64,000 nt of DNA from Proteles cristata cristata (taxonomy: Eukaryota; Chordata; Mammalia; Carnivora; Hyaenidae). The DNA lies in assembly GCA_017311185.1 (NCBI GenBank), contig JAESUZ010003526.1, forward strand, positions 124,001-188,000, given 5' to 3'. Position 1 is the stretch's first letter; every line of letters starts with the position of its first letter. The translations under genes and the position numbers were made by a program. The notes beneath the pieces are model-generated. The model did not search any database and was not told the origin of the DNA. It was given only the letters and a program-made list of their open reading frames with translations. Below, piece by piece: positions 20,460 to 31,483 of this stretch.

Positions 20460-21095
20460 TCTAGGGGTTCTAGATATTTCTGTATAAATGCCATCATACA
20501 ATATGTGACCTGTTGTGTCTGGCTTCCTCTATTCCACATAAGCTTCTTCTCCTTCTCCTCCTTCTTCTTCAATGCTTATTATTTATTTTGAGAGTATGAG
20601 AGAGCGCACGAGCAGGGGAGGTGCAGAGACAGAGAGAGCGAGAGAATCCCAAGCAGGCTCTGCACTGTCAGCAAGGAACCCAATGCAGGGATGGAAACCA
20701 TGAACCATGAGATCGTGACCTGAGCCAAAATGAAGAGTCAAATGTTTAATCCATTGGGCCCCCCAGGCAGCCTTCCACATAATGCTTTCAAGGTTCATCC
20801 ACGTGGCAACATCTATCTGTATTTCATTCTTTCTCATGTTCAGGCAGTAGCCCATTGAATGGATAGACCCCATTTCGTCAATCTGGGCATCCATCAACGG
20901 GTATCTGGGCTGTTTCCACGTTTTGGCTCCTGTGATTAGCCCTGCTAGGAACATCTGTGTCCAAGCTTCCCTCTGAACGCCTGTTTTGAATTCTGGGTAT
21001 AGGCATGCCTGGGAGTGGAGTTGCTGGCCACGTGCTAATTCTGTGTTTACCTTCTTGAGGGGCTGCCGAGCTGCGAGCTGGTTTTGAACGCTGAA
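20460..21095 (-). mobile_element. L1M 3' region, antisense, split by SINE
   Basis: Complement L1 blocks before the SINE ('ccatcatacaatatgtgacc', 'tgtgtctggcttcctc') and after it ('ttcaaggttcatccacgtgg', 'agtagcccattgaatgg', 'ccatcaacgggtatctggg', 'tgggtataggcatgcctggg'). Confidence 0.85.
20542..20772 (-). mobile_element. SINEC, antisense, with CTT-rich tail
   Basis: Perfect 10-base target duplication ttccacataa (20532-20541 and 20773-20782) in the L1. The tail complement begins with a (CTT/CTC)n run before 'tatttattttgagag'. The head complement is degraded ('gggccccccaggcagcc'). Confidence 0.93.
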
Positions 21096-22284
21096 GATGT
21101 GGAGGAGGGTTTTGCAATGCTGCGGGCATGTTACTGAGAGGGACACAGCAAACAGCGTCATGAAGCTTTTGCAATCATCTCCTCCCTGCCAAGTCCCTTC
21201 CCACGCCGGCCACCCTGCCGGAGCCACAGCTTGGGAAACTTAGCCTCCGTCTCCTTTCACCCCCGAGATCCAGGGTATATCTTCCGCCTCCCAGCAGGAC
21301 AGCCTTCTGACCTTGTATGGGTCCCCTTCAGAGATGGGGTGAGGATGTCAGTGCCCCTTCTGGCTGAGCCCCACACACTGGCCAGGGTGTTTGGAAGTGG
21401 GTGAGGGGCGTCCTGGGTTCTCCAGGCAATGCCAAGGGTGTCAGCCCCCCCCCCCCCGGGTCCACGCCCACCCTGCCCCCTTTCCACGGTCAGACCTGGG
21501 AATGTAGCCAAAGGCCGGCAGACTGTGCTCGGCAGAACCGGATGAAAGAAGGCTGAAGAGCCTGGAAGTTCGGTCATTGGACGCACAGGGAATGTTGACT
21601 GCACGTGAGTGTCCCACATGTCAGGGAGACAGTGTTGAACAAAAGAGGTAAGTCCCCAGATCATCTTTGGGGCCTAGTGCAAAACGAAACTGCGGGGCCC
21701 CTTGCTCAAGGTGGGGGCAGCTGAGGCCCTTGTAACTGTACACGGGTCACGGGCCCTTTCCGCAGTGCTGGCCCCTGCCCTGCAGAGTGTAGCCGCACTG
21801 CTACCCAGTGCAGGGGCATCAGGGGCCTGGGGGCCTGAGCTAGGACTGCCTGTGTTAATGGCAGCAACAATGTGGTGCAGGAAGACTTAGAAGAATAGGT
21901 CCAGTTCCCACTTTGGGGGTGGGGGTGCGTGGATAGAGGGCTCAAAAGCCGCCTGCAGATGTGTGGGGCGGAGACTTCTTGCAGAAGGTTCTTGGGAGGG
22001 GGTGGGAACTGGGCCTCGGGCAATTCTGGAGGGAGCCAGTTGTTTTCTTCTGGCGGAGCCAGGGTGCAAAGCCCTGCCCCTGAATGCACACGTGCGGGGA
22101 GGAGACCAGCAAGACTGGCCGGTCCTGCCAGTAAAATGAGGAACAGACGACATGAGCCCCTGGGGCTCCAACAGCAGCCCACCGACTTGGCTCACATGCT
22201 TCAAAACAGCTTTTCAGAGCTGATGTTCTGACCTGTCAGCAGCTTCTAAGCACACAAAGATAGATTCCTTGGGACCACATGGCT
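21096..22284. other. Unique sequence, no gene seen
   Basis: Contains a 14-base C run at about 21448-21461. No repeat family or exon is recognised. Confidence 0.35.
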
Positions 22285-22560
22285 CTGTCTCTGGTTGTTT
22301 TTCTTTGTTACAAAATGCGGTGAAATACACATGACGTGAAATGTACCATTTCGACTGTCATAATGTGAACCATTCACTGGCATTCAGTACACCTACGATG
22401 TTGGGTAACCAGCACCCCTATCTAGGTCCCCGGCATCTTCACCACGCCAAAAGGGAATTCTGTACCCATTAGCAGCTTCCCCGTCTCCATCCCCCAGCCC
22501 CTGTCCCCCATGCATGTGCCTATTATGGACACTTTGTACAAATGGAGTCCTTCGGTAGCT
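22285..22560 (-). mobile_element. L1M 3' end, antisense
   Basis: Complement order: 'aaatgcggtgaaatacacatg', 'gaaatgtaccatttcgac', 'ccattcactggcattcag', 'gggaattctgtacccattag', 'cacatgactttg'-like sequence ending 'cactttgtacaaatggag'. MIR-like scraps follow to about 22920 ('ctgtctacaaaatggggcc'). Confidence 0.78.
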
Positions 22561-23284
22561 GGCTGGCCTTCCAGGGAGCCCGGCTTCCATTCGTTGAGCA
22601 GCCATGACCATTTCCACCACACTGTCTCGTATTGTCCTCACCGCAACCCCATGGCAGGCACGTCTTACGAGGGGAGAGTGCTGGGCTTCGGAAAAGTGGC
22701 TCTCATAGACAGGTGCTGTTACTCAAGGCCAGGTCTTCCCCTCCGAGGCATTCCCCAGGACGCTGTCCCCTCTTCAGAGCTCAAGGAGGGTAAGAAGCTG
22801 GGCTGAGCCCACAAAGCCGTTTCGGCTTCTCTGTCTACAAAATGGGGCCAACCACCGTCCCTCATGCTCCTCAGGCCCTCACGGCGTCCAAGGCTCTGAT
22901 AGGTGTGAGGGTGCTCTGTGAGCCAAGGGGCATCTGTGCCATTGGGTGTCATCATCACGGAATATGAGGGCCCCCATTCCTGCTCAGATCAAGGCCCTGT
23001 CCACACTCAGTGGACAGATGAAGCCATTATTCCCTCGGGGATGAGGAGCCCATCTAGAACATCCCCAGTGGAAGTGCAGCAACGGTACCAGCTTCTGCTG
23101 TGACTTGAACACCCATCTGAGGGGATGAGCCTAAGAAACACCACAGACATGGTTCCTGGAGAGGAGGAGGAAACAGGGAGGGGACAGGGCTCCCTCACCC
23201 TGGGCCAGGACCTCCCCCACACAGACATACTCGATTTTGTACAAGCTGCATGTAATGTCTATTCCACAGTTGACTTTTAAAAAT
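22561..23284. other. Unique sequence with weak MIR scraps
   Basis: Only short MIR-like pieces are seen near 22620-22660 and 22835-22915. No exon is supported. Confidence 0.35.
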
Positions 23285-23295
23285 AAAGACCACAC

Positions 23296-23476
23296 GGGGC
23301 CACCTGGGGGCTCAGTGGGCTAAGCATCTGACCTCGGCTCAGGTCATGATCTCACGGTTCGAGGGTTCGAGCCCCGCATTGGCCTCTTGTGTTGACAGCT
23401 CGGAGCCTGGAGCCTGCTTTGCATTCTGTGTCTTCCTCTCTCTCCGTCCCTCCCCCATTCATGTTCTGTCTCTGTC
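23296..23476 (+). mobile_element. SINEC, outer copy of a nest
   Basis: Head 'ggggccacctgggggctcag', B box 'cgagggttcgagccccgc', TC region and the start of an A-rich tail. The outer target duplication aaagaccacac is at 23285-23295 and 23761-23771, so this SINE arrived first. Confidence 0.93.
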
Positions 23477-23494
23477 AAAAATAAAGAAACATTA

Positions 23495-23724
23495 TGGCGC
23501 GCCTGGGTGGCTTGGTTGGTTAAGCATCCGACTTTCGCTTAGGTCATGATCCCGCGGTTCGTGGGTTCGAGCCCCGCATCAGGCTCTGTGCTGACTGCCA
23601 GCTCAGAGCCTGGAGCCTGTTTCAGTCTGTGACTCCCTCTCTCTCTGACCCTCTCCTGCTCATGCTGTCTCTCTCTCTCTCTATCCTAGAAATAAATAAA
23701 ACATTAAAAAAAAAAGATTTAAAA
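23495..23724 (+). mobile_element. Young SINEC inserted in the tail of the previous SINE
   Basis: A near-consensus felid copy of the subtype without the AG pair. It is bounded by aaaaataaagaaacatta (23477-23494) and aaaaataaaaaaacatta (23725-23742), an 18-base duplication with one mismatch. The site is the A-rich tail of the outer SINE. Confidence 0.95.
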
Positions 23725-24048
23725 AAAAATAAAAAAACATTAAAAAAAAACAAAAACAGAAAAGACCACACAGAAACTTGGACACAAATGTTCATGGCAG
23801 CATCATTCACAATAAAAGAGCACAAAGATGGAAGGAACCCAAATGTCCATCAGCGTCTGAATGGGTACCCGAAAGGGGGTCTATCCATACAATGGGATGT
23901 CCTTAAGAAGGAGGGAGCTTCTGTCGCATGCCACCCGGTAGATGAAGCCTGAATTCATTATGCCCAGTGAAAGAAGTCGGCCATAGAAACCCACCTACTG
24001 TATGATTTTGTTCACATGAAATGTGCGGCATCGGCATACCGTAGTGAC

Positions 24049-24071
24049 GGGGTGGCGGGGGGAGGGGGGGG
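24049..24071 (+). other. G-rich run in L1 3' UTR
   Basis: GGGG, GG, GGGGGG and GGGGGGG runs with one-base spacers. It sits where many L1 3' UTRs hold a G-rich polypurine tract. Confidence 0.6.
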
Positions 24072-24222
24072 ATAGAGTGACATCTAATGTGAGCACGGTT
24101 TCTTTGGGGTGAAGACAATGTAAGACTGCCTAGTGATGGCTACACAAGCCTGTGAACAGTTAGGTGGGTGAATTGGATGGTGTGTGACTTATATCTCAAT
24201 AGTGCTGTTTAAGGAGTAAATC

Positions 24223-24453
24223 GGGGCGCCTGGGTGGCTTAGTCGGTTGAGCGTCCGACTTTCGCTTAGGTCATGATCTCGCGGTTCATGGGTTCGAGCC
24301 CCGCGTCGGGCTTTGTGCTGACTGCCAGCTCAGAGCCTGGAGCCTGTTTCAGAGTCTGTGACTCCCTCTCTCTCTGGCCCTCCCCTGCTCACGCTGTCTC
24401 TTTCTCTCTCTCCTAGAAATAAATAAAAATATTTTAAAAAATAAATAAATAAA
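24223..24453 (+). mobile_element. Young SINEC, AG subtype
   Basis: Near-consensus head 'gggcgcctgggtggcttag' and the 'gtttcagagtctgtgac' form. Target duplication gagtaaatc (24214-24222 and 24454-24462). It lies directly after the L1 3' end. Confidence 0.96.
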
Positions 24454-24462
24454 GAGTAAATC

Positions 24463-25655
24463 AAAGACTTGCTAATGACCCTGCCCCCCCGCCCCTTTAT
24501 TTGTGACAGTGGGTGGTTTGCAGCGTCCCCTTTCCTCCTGGAGTCTACCTTTCACTTATTTGCTCTGCACAGACCTTCTAGATGCCCGGTCCATGCTGGA
24601 AAGACCTCCACTAGACATCACGTCCTCGCCAGGGTCCTGCGCCCAGGCCACCCGCCACCCGCCATGCAGGGTGACCTCTCACAGGCCTGGATGGCAGTGT
24701 CCTTGTCCAGCGGCCTGGCTGGTTCAGAGAATAGTTTTCACTCTGAGGTGTGTGTTACAGACAATACAAGAAAAACCACATCAGAGCTCAAAGGGGTCCA
24801 ACACCCCTGTTTTACAGCTGGAAAAGGCCACGTGGTGCGGTACTGGGGGTAGCAGAGCTAGGCACATGGGGCCTGTTGACTCCAGCAGCAGACGGCCTCA
24901 GGGAGCTCCAGACCGCCTCTTACCCCCCCACCCTGCACCCCTTCTTCTCCCTTCCACATACGAGCAGGATTCAATTCAGAGTGGATGGTGAGTCCACTGC
25001 ACTGAGTGGGTGGGGGGGCACTGAGCCAGCGGTGGGGCCGAGAGCCCTGCCACCCTCCTCATTTCCTTCACTCCTTTAAAGAATTACCTCTCCTCAGGGC
25101 CATTTGCATTTTACCAGGGAAATCAAAAGGATGCTCTAAGAGCAGAGTTTCAGAATCTGACCAGGGGGGTGTCCAGCACAGGCTGTGAGTTAGGTGCAAG
25201 CCCAGGAGGGGCTCCCTGGAGACACTTCTCCGAGGAGATACTCTTGTTTGGCCAGGAAGGTGGGGAGACGGTGCTAAAATCCTCCATCGGTCCGCCTCAA
25301 ATACTAAACTCACTGGCCAAAACTAACCTCCGCAAGGGATCTTTTGTTCCCAAAACTTATGGCAGCTGTAGGAGAGGAACACTGCCTGCTCCTCAGGGAT
25401 CTTGGCCAAGTACCTTATGGCGGCCTGGACACAGAAACAGTTTCTAGCCCAAGGACGTGGCGGCGGGTGCAGGGGTGACCGGCACAGGTGTCAAAGGCCC
25501 AGCAGAGCAAGGAGGGCAGTGGCTAAGTGGGACGTGGTTCCGCTCAGGGACTGGATGAGAAGTGGTGTGAGAGGGTCTTGGGAGCCAGAGGCCTCATTGT
25601 TGGAGGAGAGGGTTAGGAATACGGAAGGGGAGAAACCCAGATGAACCCTGAGATG
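24463..25655. other. Unique sequence, no gene seen
   Basis: A weak antisense MIR relic may lie at 24790-24860 ('ccctgttttacagctgg'). Otherwise there is no recognised repeat or exon. Confidence 0.35.
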
Positions 25656-25659
25656 CTGG

Positions 25660-26190
25660 CTTTGAGGGATAGCACCACATGTCACCCCAAACCTGCCACT
25701 TTGGTGGAAGGATTATTTTTGAGCCAAAGGCAATTGAGAAGAAGCAGATGCAAGCAAGCTCTCTGTCTGCCCCCTATTTGCTTAAAAGTAGTACATACGT
25801 TTGTAAAGGTGCCCTTCTCATCACCGGACACAACTCTAGATCCTTATCAGTACAGGGAAGGCACCAGAGGAATCTACATAATAAACCTTACCAATCAGGC
25901 CTTATCTTCTATTTGTTCACCCATGCTGCAATTCGCTGCCCTCAAAGTTCAAAGTCCTTGTCCTTTGTCTTGTCACTTCTCTGAAAATTTATTGTCCTGT
26001 GGCTCACATGCCATATGGGCCTGAGCTCCACCCCTTCTTGTTACTCACCACTGGATGCTCCCCGTGTATGCTGGATACACCTGCTACTAAACTCTCGATT
26101 TTCTCTTGTTACACTGTCTTTTGTCAGTCTAAGTTACAGGGTCCTGCTGGAAAACCTAGGAGGGTAAAGGGGGAAACACCCATTAAATCT
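25660..26190 (+). mobile_element. Probable solo LTR of an old endogenous retrovirus
   Basis: The sequence has solo-LTR texture: 'atgtcaccccaaacctgcc', 'ggaaggattatttttgagcc', 'ctacataataaaccttacc' (with an AATAAA signal), 'ccatatgggcctgagctcc', 'cgattttctcttgttacac' and 'tgtcttttgtcagtctaag', then 'cagggtcctgctgg'. I recall mammalian ERV LTRs with these blocks but cannot name the family. No gag, pol or env sequence is adjacent, so it is a solo relic. Boundaries are approximate. Confidence 0.5.
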
Positions 26191-26740
26191 CCTCTACACT
26201 TGGAAATGAAGGCCTCCATGAAAACTGAAGGTTATCAATATACATAGGTACATATAGGTACAATAAATATACACCTGTTGTTAACCAAGAAACAAACAAA
26301 ATGGAGCCACTTGTGCTAAGTCCTGTGATCAGTGAACCGAGACTCAATACCTAACTTAACTGTAGCTTCTGTCCTCACCACAAATTAACCTTTGGCCAGT
26401 CAAGCTGGAATTACTTATTATTTATGTGGTTCTATTCTGGGCTCTCTATTCCACTGATTACTGTTTCAAGCCACCATGTTTGGGGTCATTTGTTACACAG
26501 CAGATCATCGTGAGACCAATCGTCCTGACTTCGGCTTCCTGAGAGCACCTTCCAGGTCCGCTGCCTGAACCCAAGTCCGTGTCTCACCTCCGCCTCGGAG
26601 GAAACTCCAGCCCAAACAGGTTGTCACTGAGAACTTAGGGACCCCCAGATGTCCCTCAGCTGAGGATTTGGCAACATGGCGGCATAGTCATTCCATCGAA
26701 TCCAACACAACAGTGAACAGCAAGAACTACGACCACCTCA
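26191..26740. other. AT-rich unassigned sequence with LTR-like pieces
   Basis: 'caaaatggagccacttgtgc' and 'cctttggccagtcaagctgg' look LTR-derived. 'ttctgggctctctattccac' at 26434-26453 looks like antisense L1. 'tcaagccaccatgtttggg' followed by 'catttgttacacagcag' looks like an MLT1-type LTR end near 26465-26505. Confidence 0.35.
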
Positions 26741-26990
26741 GGGGCACCTGGGTGGCTCAGTTGGTTAAGCAGCTGACTTCGGCTCAAGTCATGATCTCAC
26801 AGTTCATGAGTTTGAGCCTCGTGTCGGCCTCTGTGCTGACAGCTAGCTCAGAGCCTGGAGCCTGCTTCGGATTCTGTGTCTTCCTCTCTCTCTGACCCTC
26901 CCTTGCTCATGCTGTCTCTCTCTTTCTCTCTCTCTCTCTCTTTCTCTCTCTCAGAAATAAAAAAAGTTAAAAATTTTTAAAAATTAAAAA
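26741..26990 (+). mobile_element. SINEC with 19-base target duplication
   Basis: Older felid-type SINE with head 'ggggcacctgggtggctcag' and a long (TC)n/(TTTC) run. Target duplications aagaactacgaccacctca (26722-26740) and the same with one C-to-T change (26991-27009) are unusually clear. Confidence 0.96.
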
Positions 26991-27009
26991 AAGAACTATG
27001 ACCACCTCA

Positions 27010-28224
27010 CGTGGAGAGGTCCCCCAAACCTAAAGTGAAATGGGAAAAAAGCAAGCTACAGAAGGATAAATCCAGGGGAGAGCTCTTTATAAGATGCAAA
27101 TAAGCACACGACGTGATATGAGGTAATGCTTATGGACATGTGCACACGACACGTGTGAGCATACGGGAATAACAAACACCACGGCCCCAGTAGTGGTCTC
27201 ATCCAGGCCCAGGGGGAGCAGGGGTGGGGCTGAGAGGGCCATGGAGGGGCCACCATTGAATTTAATTTCTTTATGAAAAATTGGAGCAAATATGAAGATA
27301 AGTCTTACTGATGAGCACGCAGGTGTTTGTCGTTATTTTATGTTCTTGGCTCTGATGCAACGTACAAAGGGCACCGTGCGTTCTGGTATCATTTGAGGCA
27401 CCGGTTCTGGGCCTTACAGAGAGAGGCCAGACTCGTTCCCGCCCTCGCGTTCAGAACCACAAGACTGCTCGCATCTGAAAGCGTCCTGTTTTGCTTTAGC
27501 CAGAGTGAGTGGGTTTCTGGTACTGGCCCCGCTCAGAGTGTACCCAGGAGGAGCCTGACTCACTTTCCCCAGAAATGCTCCTTAGGTCTTTGACCAGGTC
27601 ACAGGAAGCAGGACAAGAGGCTTCCATGCACACATGTGACGGCTCTGCCCAGAGTCTACTGCCTCCCACTCAACACTTTTAGCTATTTTTGCAGCCCTCC
27701 AAAGCCATCAGCCACAATAGCTCCCCGAAGTAGGTCACAATGATTATCCCCCTTTGAGGGGTAATAGCAATAATAATAACAATAATTGTGCTGCCGCAGG
27801 TCGGCAGTTAGTGTTCTGCTGTTCTCCGAACTGCTTGGACACTTGACAGGCCCATGTTGGTATGAAGCTGCTCAGAGAGGCAGGGGGTTGGCGTTCCACT
27901 TAGTAATTTTGTGGAAGGATCAGAGCATGAGTGAGTCCTCCAAGCTGCCCCAAGGCCACACTGTGGGGGGGACACAGGGAAGGAACACTGTGTGCCTCAG
28001 AGATGGCGGCCTCCCTTACACCCCACCCTCTCACCCCCCACCCGATAGAGAGGGAAGTGGGCTTCAGGTAGGGGGCCGACCCCATGTCGGCCTAGGCTGG
28101 GGTATCAAAAACACTTGGCTACTTGGCTACTCCCTTCCCACAGGGAGTGTCTCCCCTGTCACTCCACATGCTTCTGGGGGGCTCCGGGCCAGCTCACCTG
28201 ACACAGAGGCGAGCAGCCCATTGA
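27010..28224. other. Unique sequence, no gene seen
   Basis: No repeat family is recognised apart from a short (AAT)n-like run at about 27766-27787. The open frame at 27786-28307 has no domain character. Confidence 0.35.
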
Positions 28225-28400
28225 GATGGGAACATAAAATATATTTCCCAAAAAGCACATTAGGAATTCAAGATCCAGGCTGCAACAAGAAGCAGAAAAT
28301 CACCTGAGTGTCACAGTGGACCACAAGATAAATTCAAGTCAGCAAGATAATGCTGCCTTTCAGAAAAACAAGAGGCAGAGCTCCAGTTGGGACCATAACG
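28225..28400 (+). mobile_element. Possible L3/CR1 LINE 3' fragment
   Basis: 'gtgtcacagtggaccacaag', 'ataaattcaagtcagcaag' and 'ataatgctgcc' match the remembered 3' region of the ancient L3/CR1 LINE. If right, it is one of the oldest repeats in the window. Confidence 0.45.
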
Positions 28401-28724
28401 TCTGGGGACAAACAAAGCTATTCTCATATTCAGGAGAGGTGGGCTCATCAGGGAGATGGATGAAAACGCCTAAGCACTTGAAGGGGATCTAGAGGAATTG
28501 TTTAGAGGTCAAAAGCTTGTGACCAGGAGCGGAGAAAACCAGAGGCTCTGCCCACCCTGGACCTACACTGAAAGCAAGCACCTCCTTGCCCACCCCGACC
28601 TCCCTCACCTCACTTGAAACATCTTACAACTTTACTGGTCAATTATACCTCAGTAGGGTTGGGGAGAGAATCAGAATCAGACCTGCGCATGTCTGGCCAG
28701 CAGCCTCCGGGGGCCGACACCATG

Positions 28725-28890
28725 TCTTAGCTACTACCATTTACTTTGGGGGGCGGACGGGAAAACGGAGATCCAGAAAGATACACAGGCCTGCCTACGG
28801 GTCACACGGCTGGTTAGGGGACTCAGTGGCACTTGAACCCAATGTGGTCTGAGGCTAGAGCCTGTGTCCCTCACCACTGCTGTCCCCTGC
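28725..28890 (-). mobile_element. MIR SINE, antisense
   Basis: 'aaacggagatccagaaagat', 'ctacgggtcacacggctgg', 'agtggcacttgaacccaatg' follows antisense MIR order to its 5' part. Confidence 0.7.
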
Positions 28891-28899
28891 CCTCCCGAC

Positions 28900-29240
28900 C
28901 CACCCTTTCCACCCTGCCCACACTCTCCCTGGGCACCTGACTCTGTTCCTAAACTCTGGATCCTAAAGCTAATGTGGCCTAAGTGGTTTCCCTGCTCACA
29001 CCCCCGCCGTGTCCCCACAGTGTGCTCCCCGTGCCAGGAGAGGGGAGGGTCCCTGCACAAAGCCCTCATACCGGCCACACGGGCTAAGGTGCCTTGGCCC
29101 CTGTTTCCTTTCTTGCTGCTCACACTGCCCTGGCCAATGTCCTCATGGTCCTGCCTCAGGGCTTCTGCAGTGGCTGTTCCCTACTCTGCCATGCTTTTCC
29201 ACCTGACATCCACAGAATGTGGCCCTTCCCTCTTGAGGGA
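28900..29240 (+). mobile_element. L2 LINE fragment
   Basis: The clearest block is 'cctcagggcttctgcagtgg', 'ctgttccctactctgccatgc', which equals the L2 'ctcagggcctttgcac..gctgttccctctgcctgg' region. A long open frame runs across this but is not a gene. Confidence 0.55.
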
Positions 29241-30779
29241 GGGGAGGCGGCTGGCCTGGGGGCTGCATCAGGAGCCTGGTGATGAGGCCGTGCCCTGTTC
29301 TCCTCTCCCACCACATGTCTATGGTCAGGGCATCCCCCCCAAGGGCCCTCGACCCCTGCAAGTCCACCCAGATAAGCTCTTCCCAGGGGACTGTGAAGCC
29401 TTGGCGCCGGAGGTGGGCATGAAGCTCTTTGCCTTTCCCACGACGTTGGGCCAGAGGAGCTTCGGGCCTGTTTTCCCCAAGTTTCTCTTGCCTCCCTGGG
29501 CTCCTGACTCACCCCCAGGTTTCCACTCCTTCCCCAGGACCCAGAGTTGCTGAGCTCTTGGCCTTGGCCTGTCATATGCTCGAGTGGCTTTCAGAGGCTC
29601 ACAGTTTCCAGAATGCAGCGTACAAAGGCGGCCTCCTGGCTTGGCCGTGTGTGATTTCATGCCCGTGGGGCCTGTGTCACCGTCACATGTAATCACAGAC
29701 ACCCTCCGCCCAGGTGTGAGGGGAAGGAAAGAGCAGGCCCCTTGTGCTCGTGTGTTCTGCTCACCCATGTGAGCCTGTGGGCATGTGTGTGAGGTGCAGG
29801 TGGACCGTGTTTACACAGGAGACTCCTCTCTGTGACAGGGCACACGCGTGTGTACTGAGCGTGGTGGGGAGGCCGTGGGGGCCCACCCTGGGTAAACAGC
29901 ACCTTGGAGGAGCAGGGGTGGAGTGGGGAGGGCCCTGCGCAGCGTCTGGGCTCTAAGTCCTGAGTCTGGATGGGAGACGGGAGCTCTCAGGAGCCGGTGG
30001 AAGGTGTCATACTCCAGGAAAGCTGGAACACGGAGGGCTAGACCTCTTGAGGGGCGGGGGTGGGGGGGTGAGGGGGGTAAGGCCAGAAGCCGCGACATGA
30101 TGTGTAGGGCCCGTGCAGGCATGGGGGTGACCGTGACCATAGGTGATGTTCATAACTTTTGGGGCCTAGGCCATAGGGGTGAATATCCACAGGGGGTCAG
30201 GAAGGTCACAAGTGAATGCAGAAGACGGGCAGACTGCCTTGTCCCCAGGGAGTGAGTGAGGGGCACACCCCGCCAGTGCCAGAGACGCCGTGAGCCCACA
30301 AGACGCCCTCCAAAGTGTGAAGTGGAAAATGGATCCCCCGAAGGTAGATGTCATCCCAGGGGTGCAGGGCTTGGATGACGGCGTGGGCTAGATTTCAGCC
30401 ACCACTGCCCCCTTGGAAGGATGCCTTGGGCAGGACACAACCTGCACAACTGTACATGGCAGTGCTCATGGAGACACACAGACCAAGATCAGCTGTGGTG
30501 TGAATGTGGGAGTTGCAGGGACTTGGGGGCAGGAAGGGGCTGGGGCATCTTGGAAAGGCCCAGAGACGTGCACCTGGTTCATCACAGTAGTCACATGTGC
30601 CTGGTCAACAGACACCCCTGCACCCAGGGTTGGGGCCCACACACTCATACCCATGGGGCCACCACAGCTCGGAAGCCTGTGGTCTTCACCCTGAGCTAGG
30701 ACTGGACACTGTGTTGGAGACGGAAGACAGAAGAGAGAGCCCCGCCTTCTACTTACAGAGGAAATGTGCAACCACACAG
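29241..30779. other. Unique GC-rich sequence
   Basis: No repeat or exon is recognised. A strong G-quadruplex motif lies at 30051-30077. Confidence 0.35.
30051..30077 (+). other. Strong G-quadruplex motif
   Basis: Runs of 4, 5, 7 and 6 G separated by loops of 1, 1 and 3 bases. This is a canonical intramolecular quadruplex pattern. Confidence 0.85.
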
Positions 30780-31235
30780 AACAGGTCCCCTTCCTCCCAA
30801 AGTCCATCAGAGTCACCCTATGACCCGGCAACCACACCCCTCAGCGTCCACCTGAAGGAACTGAAAACAAGTGTTCCAACAAAACCTTGCACACGCGCTC
30901 GTGGCACATCACTCACAACTGCCAGAAGACGGAAGCCACCCAAATGTCCGTTGACGGAGGCATGGGTGACCCGAATGCAGCGAGTCCCTGCAATGGAACG
31001 TCAGGCTTCCATAAAAAGGATGAACCTCGAACACATGATGCCGAGTGAAAGACAAGAACAAAGTCACAGAAGAACAAATACTGTTGATGCTGTTTCCACG
31101 AGACGTTCATGAGAGGGGAGTCCGTACAGCGTGGCTGGCGTGCAACGTTGTGAGCGCGTGAAATGCCCCTGGGCTGTGTGCGTGTTAAAATGGCTAATTT
31201 TATGGTGTGAATCTCAGTAAAAAAAGCGATCCAGA
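30780..31235 (+). mobile_element. L1M 3' end, GC-shifted
   Basis: Sense order is kept ('ccaccacacccctcagcg'-like, 'cacccaaatgtccgttgac', 'gcaatggaacgtcaggc', 'gagtgaaagacaagaac', 'aaatactgttgatgctg', 'ttaaaatggctaattttatgg', 'gtgaatctcagtaaaaaaag'). Many consensus A/T positions now read C/G, with an unusual number of CpG. Confidence 0.75.
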
Positions 31236-31424
31236 AAGCAAATGAGCAATGACCACAGCAGTCTACAGAGCTACTTACAGACCAGGGCAGGGGCGGGGCT
31301 TTCACTATTCGCCATCGGCCGTTGAGAGCACTGGCCAAGCACATCCTTCCCTGCTGGCTTGTGGGGAGCCCTGGAGGGGGTCCTGGAGGAAGAGGAAGAG
31401 CCCTGGTTTGGGCTATGAATTTCT

Positions 31425-31430
31425 TTCTTT

Positions 31431-31482
<52 letters not shown>

Positions 31483-31483
31483 T
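31425..31483. repeat. (TTTC)n microsatellite in a SINE tail
   Basis: About 14 TTTC units directly at the target-site edge. Likely polymorphic. Confidence 0.95.

Larger units (their letters stand above)
23285..24213 (+). mobile_element. L1M 3' end, split by a SINE nest
   Basis: Sense L1 sequence resumes at 23761: 'gaaacttggacacaaatgttc', 'aacccaaatgtccatcagc', 'ctatccatacaatgggatg', 'tactgtatgattttgttcac', ending 'gtgtgacttatatctcaatag'. The SINE pair at 23296-23760 lies between an exact 11-base duplication. Confidence 0.85.

Noticed and set aside
20583..21227. 214-codon reverse-strand open frame
   Set aside because: It reads through a SINE and an antisense L1; the protein would be a translation of repeats.
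28864..29553. 229-codon open frame on the plus strand
   Set aside because: It crosses an L2 relic, is proline/serine/leucine-rich as expected of random GC-rich DNA, and overlaps equally long frames on the other strand. No domain is recognised.
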